Positions 34,870-43,930 of a DNA stretch of 64,000 bases are shown here, piece after piece. The position numbers and the translations under genes were made by a program. The first letter of the stretch is position 1; every line of letters starts with the position of its first letter. Below the pieces are notes generated by a model. That model ran no database searches and had not been told where the DNA came from. It saw only the letters and a program-made list of their open reading frames with translations. The DNA comes from Flavobacterium psychrophilum (lineage in GTDB: Bacteria > Bacteroidota > Bacteroidia > Flavobacteriales > Flavobacteriaceae): contig CAMAWT010000009.1 in the NCBI GenBank assembly GCA_945862065.1, positions 1 through 64,000 on the forward strand, written 5' to 3'.

Positions 34870-34903
34870 GTTTATTTGCGTTTGGTTTTTATGGTAAATT
34901 AAT

Positions 34904-34974
34904 TAGCCCTGATAGAGCCGATATCCTCCTGAAGTCCCGTAGGGCAAAGGAGATAAAGGCGAAAGCAGGAACAT
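34904..34974 (+). repeat. Intergenic hairpin repeat, family 1 (copy 1)
   Basis: A 71-bp GC-rich element that starts TAGCCCTGATAGAGCC and ends GGCGAAAGCAGGAACA. It aligns without gaps, 60 of 71 positions by eye, with the reverse complement of 36672-36743. The central part folds as a CTCCT/AGGAG stem plus a small CCC-GTA-GGG loop. The spacer 34870-35185 holds this element and the degQ promoter, and no gene. Confidence 0.75.
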
Positions 34975-35073
34975 GGATTATTGAAAAAGCCCGAGCCTTT
35001 TGCTTCCAATAAAAAGCAAAGTTACAAATATTAATGATACGTTAAAGTATGTTAAACGAGCGTTAAAGCAAAT

Positions 35074-35101
35074 TTGTGAAAATACTTTTTTATTAATTTT
35101 G
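35074..35101 (+). promoter_or_regulatory. degQ promoter
   Basis: TTG (35074-35076), 17 nt, TAATTTTG (35094-35101): a full match to the Bacteroidota pattern. The leader would be about 80 nt. A second box TAGATTTG (35132-35139) lies closer to the gene but lacks a TTG. Confidence 0.6.
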
Positions 35102-35185
35102 GTGTTAGTAAAGTAATTATTAATGTAGAAATAGATTTGACCCCTATTTATGGGTTGGTTTGTTTCGAGAAATTGAAAAAAGTTT

Positions 35186-36571
35186 ATGAAAAAAGTATCT
35201 AGTTTATTTTTGGTTTCTTTATTGAGTGGCGCCACAACTTTGGGCGGGTACAAATTATTTATTGAAAAGGGTGCAAATCGAAATTCGATTGTTACCCAAG
35301 CTGATAACATGGGTAGAAGCGTTGGTTTATCTAGCGAAACGGTTGATTTTGTGGATGCTGCTGACAAGGCAGTTCACAGTGTGGTGCACGTAAAAAATGT
35401 TTCAGTTCGCACGGTTTACAACCCCATTATGGAATTTTTTTATGGATCTAGAGGCGGGCAACAACAGGAACAAGTTGGTACAGGAAGTGGCGTTATCATC
35501 TCTGAAGATGGGTACATTGTGACCAATAACCATGTAATAAAAGACGCTTCTGAATTGGAGGTTACGCTAAACAACAAAAAAGTTTACAAGGCGAAATTGG
35601 TGGGGACCGATAGCAAAATGGACATTGCCTTGTTGAAAATTGACGCGGATGAGAAATTGCCTTTTTCTTCTTTTGCAGATTCAGACAACGTGAAAGTGGG
35701 CGAATGGGTACTTGCTGTGGGAAATCCGTACAATTTAACATCGACTGTTACTGCCGGAATTGTATCGGCAAAAGCCAGGAATATAGACACAAAAGGTATT
35801 CAGTCTTTTATTCAAACGGATGCGGCGGTAAACCCAGGTAATTCAGGTGGTGCATTGGTAAACACAAAAGGTGAGTTGATTGGCATAAACACCATGATTT
35901 CGTCGCCAACGGGCAGTTATACGGGTTATTCGTTTGCAGTTCCGTCCAATATTACTCGAAAAATAATTGAAGATATTATGGAATTTGGTAATGTGCAACG
36001 AGGTATTCTTGGTGTAGAAATTACAGAATTGAATGGCACCGTTTCTAGAGAACTTGGAGTTCAACAAACTGAAGGTGTGTATGTTAAAAAAGTAAATAAA
36101 AATTCGGGAGCTGAAAAAGCAGGTATTATCAAGGGCGATATTATCGTAAAATTAGACAACTCAACAGTAAGCAGTTTTTCTGAATTATCTGGTTATATCA
36201 ATACAAAACGACCAAATGATAAGGTAAATGTAACCTTGATAAGAAACGGAAATACAAAAATGATTCCGGTTACTTTGGTAAAAAATGACTTAATCAAAAC
36301 GGAGTTAAAAGGTATCGAAATTGAAAATATAAACGCTCAAGACAAAAAGAAATTCCGCATTGATTATGGCGTAAAAATCAGCGACGTTGTCAACGAACGA
36401 TTGCTTCCCTACAAAGAAGAATTGGTTGGCAGCATTATATTAAATGTTGATAATGAAGCCGCTACTGATGTTGAAACCGTTTCAAGATTATTGAATAACA
36501 AAGATGAAAACCAAGGGATTAGCCTTCGTATCATTACAAAATCGGGGCAAGTAACTCGAATTATTATTTAG
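35186..36571 (+). CDS. degQ: Periplasmic serine protease (DegQ/HtrA family)
   Basis: A 461-aa Do-family protease for periplasmic quality control. An N-terminal hydrophobic segment (VSSLFLVSLLSGATTLGGY) is followed by the trypsin-like domain: His116 in TNNHVIKDA, Asp146 in KMDIALLKI and Ser220 in PGNSGGAL. Two PDZ domains follow (about 270-365 and 370-461), the second divergent. Length is as usual for the family. The gene is flanked by inverted copies of the family 1 hairpin repeat. Stress control is inferred from the family; the promoter looks housekeeping. Confidence 0.94.
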   Translation: MKKVSSLFLVSLLSGATTLGGYKLFIEKGANRNSIVTQADNMGRSVGLSSETVDFVDAADKAVHSVVHVKNVSVRTVYNPIMEFFYGSRGGQQQEQVGTGSGVIISEDGYIVTNNHVIKDASELEVTLNNKKVYKAKLVGTDSKMDIALLKIDADEKLPFSSFADSDNVKVGEWVLAVGNPYNLTSTVTAGIVSAKARNIDTKGIQSFIQTDAAVNPGNSGGALVNTKGELIGINTMISSPTGSYTGYSFAVPSNITRKIIEDIMEFGNVQRGILGVEITELNGTVSRELGVQQTEGVYVKKVNKNSGAEKAGIIKGDIIVKLDNSTVSSFSELSGYINTKRPNDKVNVTLIRNGNTKMIPVTLVKNDLIKTELKGIEIENINAQDKKKFRIDYGVKISDVVNERLLPYKEELVGSIILNVDNEAATDVETVSRLLNNKDENQGISLRIITKSGQVTRIII

Positions 36572-36610
36572 GTTATACCACCATTTAAAAAAGTATATTA
36601 TTAATTCATG

Positions 36611-36642
36611 ACCACTTCTAACATAGAGGTGGTTTTTTTTTT
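36611..36642 (+). terminator. degQ terminator
   Basis: A stem ACCACTTCT/AGAGGTGGT (one G-T pair) followed by a run of ten T. Confidence 0.75.
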
Positions 36643-36671
36643 GAAGCACAAGTATATCTTCATCAGACAAT

Positions 36672-36743
36672 TTGTCCCGCTTTCGCCTTTATCTCTCTCG
36701 CCCTTCGGGACTTCGAGAGGATATCGGCTCAATCGGGGCTAGA
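36672..36743 (-). repeat. Intergenic hairpin repeat, family 1 (copy 2)
   Basis: Inverted relative to the copy at 34904-34974. On the minus strand it reads TAGCCCCGATTGAGCC and so on. Its central stem CTCTC/GAGAG differs from copy 1 at two base pairs, both compensated. It is located after the degQ terminator. Confidence 0.75.
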
Positions 36744-36771
36744 CTTGAAGAGTAGTTTTTCAATTGAGAAG

Positions 36772-36795
36772 TTTTTGAGTTTTTGAGTTTTTGAG
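36772..36795. repeat. 8-bp tandem repeat (x3)
   Basis: Three copies of TTTTTGAG between the hairpin repeat and the GAPDH gene. The rest of the spacer (36743-36972) holds a -7 box for GAPDH, and no gene. Confidence 0.6.
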
Positions 36796-36926
36796 TTGCA
36801 AAGTCAATAAAAACCTTAATGAACCTGAATTTCTTAATGGTTAAAAAAAATCAATCTAAACATAAACCAAAACTCTCTTATTAGTTAAAAAAAACAAAAT
36901 AATTTTACGAAAACGATATAGTTGAT

Positions 36927-36934
36927 TACTTTTG
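36927..36934 (+). promoter_or_regulatory. GAPDH -7 promoter box
   Basis: TACTTTTG matches TAnnTTTG and lies 38 nt before the ATG of the GAPDH gene. Confidence 0.45.
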
Positions 36935-36972
36935 CACAAATTTTTCAAGAACGCACTAACTAAACACTTAAA

Positions 36973-38418
36973 ATGAGTCATTTAAACTACGAAAAAGAAA
37001 TCGCTTTGCAAGCCGACAGACGAAAAGCAGGCGTAGAATTTATTAAAATAATCAGTGATTTATGGTACGATAAATCGATTGAATTGGTGCTTTTCAGAAA
37101 TCAGTTAATTGATAGAAACGTCAGTGAAATCATCAATCTACATGAATATGCCGTTGAATTTGTTGAAAAACCAATCAATGTTTTTGATTCTGTTGAAATT
37201 GCAAAATCGATACTGAATTTAGATTTACCGCCATCGCGCATTGATATCGGGAAACTGACTTATGAATATCATTTAGACAATGTTAAATACAACGACGCGC
37301 GTGCCTTTGTGATAGACAAATTAAAAAATGCTAAAAACTCGGAAGAATTAAAACCAAAAGATGTTATTTTATATGGTTTTGGAAGAATCGGTCGATTAGT
37401 TGCAAGAGAATTAATGAGCAAAGTGGGAAAAGGTCAACAATTACGCCTTAGAGCCATTGTTACCCGCGATAAAAATGACGCTTTACTTTTAGAAAAAAGA
37501 GCTTCATTGTTGAGATACGATTCTATTCATGGCGATTTTGAAGGAAGCGTTTCAGTTGATATAAAAAATAATGCCCTCATAATAAATGGTACAACAGTGC
37601 ATGTTATTACTGCCAACGCTCCTGAAGAAATTGACTATACAAAATTTGATATTCATGATGCATTGGTTATTGACAATACAGGTGCTTTTACAACCGAAGA
37701 AGCATTGAAAAGACATTTAGCATCTAAAGGCGTTGATAAAGTCTTACTTACTGCTCCCGGAAAAGGCGTTCCAAATATTGTATATGGTGTAAATCACGAA
37801 GAATACAACCCTGATGAAGTTTCTATTTTTTCGGCAGCATCTTGTACAACCAATGCTATCACTCCAATATTAAAAGTTATAGAAGATACCTTGGTTGTAA
37901 CAAAAGGACATTTGGAAACCATTCATGCCTACACAAACGATCAAAACCTTGTGGATAATATGCACAAAAAATACCGTCGTGGTCGTGCAGCGGCTTTAAA
38001 TATGGTTATCACTGAAACAGGAGCAGGAAGCGCTGTTGCAAAAGCATTACCAAGTCTTGAAGGAAAACTTACTTCAAATGCCATTCGAGTTCCCGTACCA
38101 AATGGTTCTTTAGTAATTCTTAATCTAGAAGTGGCTAAAAAAACAGATGTGAAATCTGTAAACAACATCTTGAAACAATATGCGCTTGAAGGATCGCTTG
38201 TGGAACAAATTAAATATTCGTTGAACAACGAGTTGGTTTCATCTGACATTGTGGGCACTTCAGCGCCTGCTATTTTTGATAGTAATGCTACTATTGTTTC
38301 TGCTGACGGCAAAAATATTATTTTATATGTTTGGTATGACAACGAATACGGCTACAGTCATCAAGTAATTCGATTAGCTAAATACATCTCTAAAGTGAGA
38401 CGTTTTATGTACTACTAG
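36973..38418 (+). CDS. Glyceraldehyde-3-phosphate dehydrogenase, long form
   Basis: A 481-aa GAPDH with an extra N-terminal region of about 128 residues before the NAD-binding motif LYGFGRIGRLVAREL (133-147). Catalytic Cys291 sits in SAASCTTNAITP, and the C-terminal WYDNEYGYSHQVIRL is canonical. Ordinary GAPDHs are about 335 aa; the long form is known in Bacteroidota and some proteobacteria and its role (glycolytic or gluconeogenic) is unsettled. The N-terminal domain is helical (KEIALQADRRKAGVEFIK) with no recognised fold. It is alone, with convergent acnB behind a shared hairpin. Confidence 0.92.
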   Translation: MSHLNYEKEIALQADRRKAGVEFIKIISDLWYDKSIELVLFRNQLIDRNVSEIINLHEYAVEFVEKPINVFDSVEIAKSILNLDLPPSRIDIGKLTYEYHLDNVKYNDARAFVIDKLKNAKNSEELKPKDVILYGFGRIGRLVARELMSKVGKGQQLRLRAIVTRDKNDALLLEKRASLLRYDSIHGDFEGSVSVDIKNNALIINGTTVHVITANAPEEIDYTKFDIHDALVIDNTGAFTTEEALKRHLASKGVDKVLLTAPGKGVPNIVYGVNHEEYNPDEVSIFSAASCTTNAITPILKVIEDTLVVTKGHLETIHAYTNDQNLVDNMHKKYRRGRAAALNMVITETGAGSAVAKALPSLEGKLTSNAIRVPVPNGSLVILNLEVAKKTDVKSVNNILKQYALEGSLVEQIKYSLNNELVSSDIVGTSAPAIFDSNATIVSADGKNIILYVWYDNEYGYSHQVIRLAKYISKVRRFMYY

Positions 38419-38435
38419 TCAATTATTTTATAAAA

Positions 38436-38469
38436 AATGCCCTCAAAAAGAATATCTTATGAGGGCATT
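38436..38469. terminator. Bidirectional terminator between GAPDH and acnB
   Basis: A 9-bp stem AATGCCCTC/GAGGGCATT between the convergent genes. The minus-strand side is followed by six T, so it is strongest for acnB. Confidence 0.75.
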
Positions 38470-38486
38470 CTTATTTTTATAATAAA

Positions 38487-41276
38487 TTATTGCACTAACA
38501 ATTTATGCGGTGGAGCAAATTTAGTAAGATTAATTCCTTCCACAGCTTTTTTGTATTCTTCAATAGTTGGTGTTCGCCCCAAAACAGTTGACAAAACAAC
38601 AACTGGCGTAGATGATAATAACGATTCGCCTTTTTTCTCTGCAGTATCTTCAACAACTCGTCCTTGAAATAAACGAGTAGAAGTTGCCATAACGGTATCT
38701 CCTTTTGACGCTTTTTCTTGGTTACCCATACAAAGGTTACAACCAGGGCGCTCTAAATACAGCATGTTTTCGTATTCTGTACGAGCTGCCGCTTTTGGCG
38801 CATTATCATCAAATTCAAATCCAGAATATTTTCGTAACACTTCCCAATCGCCTTCTACTTTCAATTCATCAACAATATTGTAAGTAGGTGGTGCAACTAC
38901 TAATGGCGCTTTAAAAATTACTTTACCTTCCTGTTTTTCAATGTTTTTAAGCATTTGGGCTAATATTTTCATGTCGCCTTTATGAACCATACACGAACCA
39001 ATAAATCCTAAATCAACCTTTTTTGTGCCTCCGTAGAATGACAATGGACGAATAGTATCGTGCGTATAACGTTTAGAAACTTCTTTATTATTAACATCTG
39101 GATCTGCAATCATGGGTTCGTCAATAATATCCAAATCAATTTCTACCTCAGCATAATACTTGGCATTTGCATCTGGACGTAAAGCTGGTTTATCGCCTGT
39201 TTTTATTTCCTCAATTCTTTTATTTGCTTTATTGATGAGACCTTGAAGTACTTTCGAAGCATTATCCATGCCTTTGTCTATCATTATTTTGATTCTTCCT
39301 TTGGCTATTTCCAAAGATTCAATCAACGTATCATCTTCAGAAATACAAATAGAAGCTTTTGCTTTCATTTCGGCAGACCAATCTGTAAAAGTGAAGGCTT
39401 GATCAGCAGTTAATGTGCCTATATGAACTTCGATAATTCGACCTTGAAAAACATTTTCTCCTCCAAATTTATGCAACATTTGCGATTGGGTTGCGTGAAC
39501 CACATCACGGAAGTCCATGTATTCTTTCATTACTCCTTTGAACGTTACTTTAACCGATTCAGGAATAGGCATCGAAGCCTCTCCTGTAGCTAAAGCCAAA
39601 GCAACCGTACCGGAGTCTGCTCCAAAAGCAACTCCTTTTGACATTCTAGTGTGGGAATCGCCACCAATAATAATCGCCCATTCATCAATTGTTATGTCGT
39701 TCAATACTTTATGGATAACATCCGTCATTGGATGATACACTCCTTTAGGATCACGAGCTGTGATTAAACCAAAATCATTCATGAATTGCATCAATTTCGG
39801 GATATTGTCTTGTGCTTTTTTATCCCAAACAGAAGCAGTATGACAACCTGATTGATAGGCTCCATCAACAATTGGCGAAATTACTTTGGCTGCCATTGAT
39901 TCTAATTCTTGAGCTGTCATCAAACCGGTGGTGTCTTGCGAGCCTACAATATTTACTTCTACACGAACATCTGAACCCGCATGCAATACTTTTCCTGGAG
40001 TTGTTCCAACAGCATTTTTGTTGAAAATTTTCTCAACAGCAGTTAATCCTTGACCATCGTTTGAAACCTCTTTCGATGGAGCAAAAACAGTTGGAATATC
40101 AATTCCTAAAACTTTACAAGCAAACGTTTGGATTTTTTTACCAAAAACAATGGCATAAGACCCGCCTGCTTTGATGAATTCAATTTTTTGTGGAGTAAAA
40201 GATTTCGATAAATCAATTAATTCTATATCACCACTATATAATTTTTTTGCTTTCGTATTGATGGTTAAAATTGTTCCTGTAGTTACAGAATAGACTTGTT
40301 CAAGAATAGTTTCTCCGTTTTCATCACGAAGAAGTGTTCCATTTTCATCTACTTTTTTAACCCAATTTTTCAAATCAATTCCGATTCCACCTGTAACATC
40401 AACAGTTGTAAGGAAAATTGGAGAAATTCCATTGGTTCCTCCTACAATAGGCGCTATGTTTACAAACGGAATGTATGGACTAGCTTTTCTTCCTGTCCAA
40501 AGTGCCACATTGTTTACGCCTGACATTCTAGAAGATCCCACGCCCATTGTCCCCTTTTCAGCGATTAACATCACACTTTTATCTGGATGTTGCGCTTGAA
40601 GTGCTTGAATTTCTTTTTGTGCTTGAGGTGTAATCATGCATTTACCATGCAACTCACGATCAGAACGCGAGTGCGCCTGGTTGCCAGGAGATAACAAATC
40701 AGTTGAAATGTCACCTTCGCCAGCAATAAAAGTTACTACTTGTATTTCTTCTGGTATAGCTGGTAAATTTGTAAAAAAATCTGCTTTAGCATAACTTTCT
40801 AAAATAGCTGCCGCTGTTGCGTTTCCATTTTCATAAGCCTCTTTTAAACGATCAGTGTCTGCATCATAAAGATACACTTGTGTTTTTAGAACTTCAGCTG
40901 CATCCTTAGCAATAGATACATCATTTCCTAAAGCTAAATCAAGTAATACTTCTATTGACGTTCCACCTTTCATGTGAGACAACAACTCAAAAGCAAAGGC
41001 AGAAGTGATTTCATCTACTTTTTCATTTCCAAGAATAATATCTTTTAAAAAATAAGCTTTTTTACCTGCCGCGCTTGTAGTTCCTGGCAGTGTGTTATAA
41101 ATAAAAAAATGCAAACAATCTTTTCTATTTGGATTGGTAACATCTTTAATTTGTGTAATAATCTCGCTTAGTAATTCGGCACTATCAATTGGTTTTGGAT
41201 GTAATCCTTGCCCTTTTCTATCTTCGATTTCTTGAATATAATCGCTATAAAGATTCATTTTAGTATCTAAATCCAT
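38487..41276 (-). CDS. acnB: Aconitate hydratase B
   Basis: A 929-aa AcnB of the TCA cycle converting citrate to isocitrate. The N-terminal HEAT-like and swivel domains precede the catalytic part, as is specific to AcnB. The 4Fe-4S cysteines are in SCMVHKGD (about 765) and GCNLCMGNQ (about 830), and GGDSHTRMSKGVAFGADSG is the active-site block. A HEAT-rich beginning (IQEIEDRKGQGLHPKPIDSA) and length match the family. A TAAATTTG box on the minus strand (41303-41310) is the likely -7 element. Alone on its strand. Confidence 0.95.
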   Translation of the reverse strand: MDLDTKMNLYSDYIQEIEDRKGQGLHPKPIDSAELLSEIITQIKDVTNPNRKDCLHFFIYNTLPGTTSAAGKKAYFLKDIILGNEKVDEITSAFAFELLSHMKGGTSIEVLLDLALGNDVSIAKDAAEVLKTQVYLYDADTDRLKEAYENGNATAAAILESYAKADFFTNLPAIPEEIQVVTFIAGEGDISTDLLSPGNQAHSRSDRELHGKCMITPQAQKEIQALQAQHPDKSVMLIAEKGTMGVGSSRMSGVNNVALWTGRKASPYIPFVNIAPIVGGTNGISPIFLTTVDVTGGIGIDLKNWVKKVDENGTLLRDENGETILEQVYSVTTGTILTINTKAKKLYSGDIELIDLSKSFTPQKIEFIKAGGSYAIVFGKKIQTFACKVLGIDIPTVFAPSKEVSNDGQGLTAVEKIFNKNAVGTTPGKVLHAGSDVRVEVNIVGSQDTTGLMTAQELESMAAKVISPIVDGAYQSGCHTASVWDKKAQDNIPKLMQFMNDFGLITARDPKGVYHPMTDVIHKVLNDITIDEWAIIIGGDSHTRMSKGVAFGADSGTVALALATGEASMPIPESVKVTFKGVMKEYMDFRDVVHATQSQMLHKFGGENVFQGRIIEVHIGTLTADQAFTFTDWSAEMKAKASICISEDDTLIESLEIAKGRIKIMIDKGMDNASKVLQGLINKANKRIEEIKTGDKPALRPDANAKYYAEVEIDLDIIDEPMIADPDVNNKEVSKRYTHDTIRPLSFYGGTKKVDLGFIGSCMVHKGDMKILAQMLKNIEKQEGKVIFKAPLVVAPPTYNIVDELKVEGDWEVLRKYSGFEFDDNAPKAAARTEYENMLYLERPGCNLCMGNQEKASKGDTVMATSTRLFQGRVVEDTAEKKGESLLSSTPVVVLSTVLGRTPTIEEYKKAVEGINLTKFAPPHKLLVQ

Positions 41277-41473
41277 AATATGAAATAATTTTAATTTGTA
41301 AGCAAATTTAAGAAAACAGAATTCGAATTGAAAATTTTTAACAAACTATCTTTATACTTTGTAATAATTTAATGAAAAGAAGGTTTTAATGGATATTTTT
41401 TACAAAAAACGTATTTTTAGACTTAAAAAATAAAAATACTGTAATCTATTTCTTCAATTCAATCAATAAAAAA

Positions 41474-41499
41474 GTCTTTAATAAATAATTATTAAAGAC
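41474..41499 (-). terminator. Terminator of the parvulin-moxR operon
   Basis: A perfect 11-bp inverted repeat GTCTTTAATAA/TTATTAAAGAC with a 4-nt loop, followed on the minus strand by six T. It lies 26 nt downstream of moxR. Confidence 0.75.
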
Positions 41500-41524
41500 G
41501 TTATTAGAAAATATCAAAATTAAT

Positions 41525-42478
41525 TTATAACAAGGAATTTATAATTACTTCCTCAGTGATTCCTTCGGCATCAGCTTTGTAATTTTTAATAATTCTATGT
41601 CTTAAAATTCCAGTAGCAACAGCTTTTACATTTTCTATATCAGGTGAGAATTTACCATTGAATACAGCATGAGATTTAGCTGCTAAAATCAAATTTTGAG
41701 AAGCTCTAGGTCCGGCGCCCCAATCAAGGTATTTGTTAACAAAATCTGTAGAAAGAGGTCCTTTTGGTCTTGTTTTACCAACCAAAGTGACTGCATATTC
41801 TATAACATTGTCAGCAACAGGAACTCTTCGAATTAAATCTTGAAAATCAATTATTTCTTGAGATGTAAACAAAGGGTTTATGATGGGTTTTAAGTCAGAT
41901 GTTGTGTTTTTTACAACTAAAACTTCTTCTTGAAATGTTGGATAATCTAGTTTTATTGCAAACATAAAACGATCCAATTGTGCTTCTGGCAAAGGATAGG
42001 TTCCTTCTTGCTCTATAGGGTTTTGGGTAGCTAAAACAAAATAAGGCAAATCCAATTTATAATTGTGTCCAGCAATAGTTACAGAACGTTCCTGCATAGC
42101 TTCAAGCAAAGCTGCTTGAGTTTTTGGGGGTGTTCTATTGATCTCGTCGGCTAAAATAATATTAGAAAAAACAGGACCTTTGATGAATTTAAACTGACGA
42201 TTTTCATCTAAAATTTCACTTCCTAAAATATCTGACGGCATCAAATCGGGTGTGAATTGAATCCTCTTGAAATCCAACCCTAAAGCAGTAGATATTGTAT
42301 TAACCATCATAGTTTTAGCTAATCCTGGAACTCCAACAAGCAAGGCATGACCACCTGAAAAAATACTTAAAAGTATTTGTTCAACAACAGCATCTTGACC
42401 AACGATGATTTTAGAAATTTCTTTTTTGAGCGCCTCTTTTTTTTGAACCAAATTTTGGATAGCTGCTACGTCTGACAT
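41525..42478 (-). CDS. MoxR-family AAA+ ATPase
   Basis: A 317-aa ATPase. Walker A is VGVPGLAKTMMVNTIS (about 38-53), Walker B IILADEINRTPPKTQAALLE (about 108-127), and ATQNPIEQEGTYPLPEAQLDRF is the MoxR sensor block. MoxR ATPases act as chaperones that assemble or activate metal enzymes and surface complexes, usually with VWA-domain partners, but none follows here. It is 28 nt downstream of two parvulin PPIases on the same strand, so the trio may share a promoter and a role in envelope protein maturation. Confidence 0.92.
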   Translation of the reverse strand: MSDVAAIQNLVQKKEALKKEISKIIVGQDAVVEQILLSIFSGGHALLVGVPGLAKTMMVNTISTALGLDFKRIQFTPDLMPSDILGSEILDENRQFKFIKGPVFSNIILADEINRTPPKTQAALLEAMQERSVTIAGHNYKLDLPYFVLATQNPIEQEGTYPLPEAQLDRFMFAIKLDYPTFQEEVLVVKNTTSDLKPIINPLFTSQEIIDFQDLIRRVPVADNVIEYAVTLVGKTRPKGPLSTDFVNKYLDWGAGPRASQNLILAAKSHAVFNGKFSPDIENVKAVATGILRHRIIKNYKADAEGITEEVIINSLL

Positions 42479-42506
42479 AGTACTTGTAGTTTAGTAAATA
42501 ATTTAA

Positions 42507-43925
42507 TTATTTAGTTGCCTTTTTTGTCCAATTGTTTGTGAATACACAATCTTTGTACTCACCATTTATTTTGATGTAAGTCTCTTTGATTTTTTCATCA
42601 AACCATTTAGCAATGGCATCAATTTGCTTTTCTTTTAGTGCCAACTCTCTAATTTTTGTATAATCTTTACTGTAATCAGCTGCGTGTTCATCGATTCGGT
42701 TGGTAACCATCACAATTTTAAATTTTTTCCCTTCTCTGGGATCATCAATTAAAATTGGTTTTGAAATTTCTCCATCTTTAAGATTAGAAACTTGACCATA
42801 TAATTCAGGATCCATTTTTGTTAATTCAAAATGTGAATCTTGCGTTTTTGGATTGATTAATGTTCCGCCATTTGCCTTGGTTTCTTTTTCGTCAGATAAT
42901 TGTCTCGCAGCATCTGCAAAGGTAATTTCTTTAGCTTCCACTCTTTTTTTGATTAACTCAATTTTTTCTTTTGCTTCAGTCAATGCATCGTTTGAAACTT
43001 TCGGCATCAACAAAATGTGTCTCAACTCAAGATCTTGACCTTTTATTTTTTCTACTAAAATGATATGAAAACCAAACTCTGTTTCAAAAGGTTCGGAGAT
43101 TTCACCTTCTTTTAATGAAAATGCTACATCTTTAAATTCTTTTACAAAACCTGTTTTTCTATTAATTTTATAAAAACCACCTGATGAGGCAGATCCTCTA
43201 TCGTCAGAGTAAATAACGGCTCGCGTTTTAAAACTAGCACCCGCAATTACTTCTTGTTTTATAAGTTTTAATTTATCTATTACTTTTTGCTTTTCTTCTT
43301 GGGTAATTTTAGGAACGATTACAATATTAGCCACTTCGAGTTCGGCACCAAAAATAGGTTTTTGAGAATCACTAATGTTTTTAAAGAAACTTCGTGTTTC
43401 TTCTGGGGTAATTTGAATTTCATCAACAATTTTGCGTTGCATTTCGTTGGCTAGCTTTTGTTGCTTTAAAATTTCAAATAATTCACTTCGAAAATCATCT
43501 TCACTCGACTTTTTGAAATATTTGACGACTTTTTCCATCGAACCCAATGACTCAACCATATAACTTAACTGCTGCGTCATTTTTTCTTTTATCTCTTCAT
43601 CCTTAACAACTACTGAATCTTGAATAGCTTGATGTGCATACAATTTATCTTCAAGTAATTTTCCAATCATTTGACATCTCGAAATATCTTTTATAGATGC
43701 ACCTTGACTGGATAATTCCAAAAATGACTTATCAATATCTGAATCTAATATATTAAAATCACCAACGGTAGCAATAATTCCATCAATTTTTTGACGTTTA
43801 CTGGTTTTCTTTACAGTATCTGTTGGTTTTGAAACTGGCTTTGTAATTATTTCTTGAGCTACTGCTGTAAATCCAAATAAGAAAATAGTTGCTGCCGTTA
43901 TAATCCTGTTCATATTGTATTTCAT
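42507..43925 (-). CDS. Periplasmic parvulin PPIase (SurA-like)
   Basis: A 472-aa exported prolyl isomerase. The signal peptide ends GFTAVAQ. A SurA-like helical N-terminal domain (about 45-170) is followed by two parvulin domains (about 175-280 and 283-390), with conserved FGFHIILVEKI and ELRHILLMPKV edges. SurA chaperones outer-membrane proteins to the BAM complex. Either the first Met or the Met at residue 5 could be the start. It is 5 nt downstream of another PPIase gene, and together they point to outer-membrane biogenesis. Confidence 0.9.
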   Translation of the reverse strand: MKYNMNRIITAATIFLFGFTAVAQEIITKPVSKPTDTVKKTSKRQKIDGIIATVGDFNILDSDIDKSFLELSSQGASIKDISRCQMIGKLLEDKLYAHQAIQDSVVVKDEEIKEKMTQQLSYMVESLGSMEKVVKYFKKSSEDDFRSELFEILKQQKLANEMQRKIVDEIQITPEETRSFFKNISDSQKPIFGAELEVANIVIVPKITQEEKQKVIDKLKLIKQEVIAGASFKTRAVIYSDDRGSASSGGFYKINRKTGFVKEFKDVAFSLKEGEISEPFETEFGFHIILVEKIKGQDLELRHILLMPKVSNDALTEAKEKIELIKKRVEAKEITFADAARQLSDEKETKANGGTLINPKTQDSHFELTKMDPELYGQVSNLKDGEISKPILIDDPREGKKFKIVMVTNRIDEHAADYSKDYTKIRELALKEKQIDAIAKWFDEKIKETYIKINGEYKDCVFTNNWTKKATK

Positions 43926-43930
43926 TTTTT

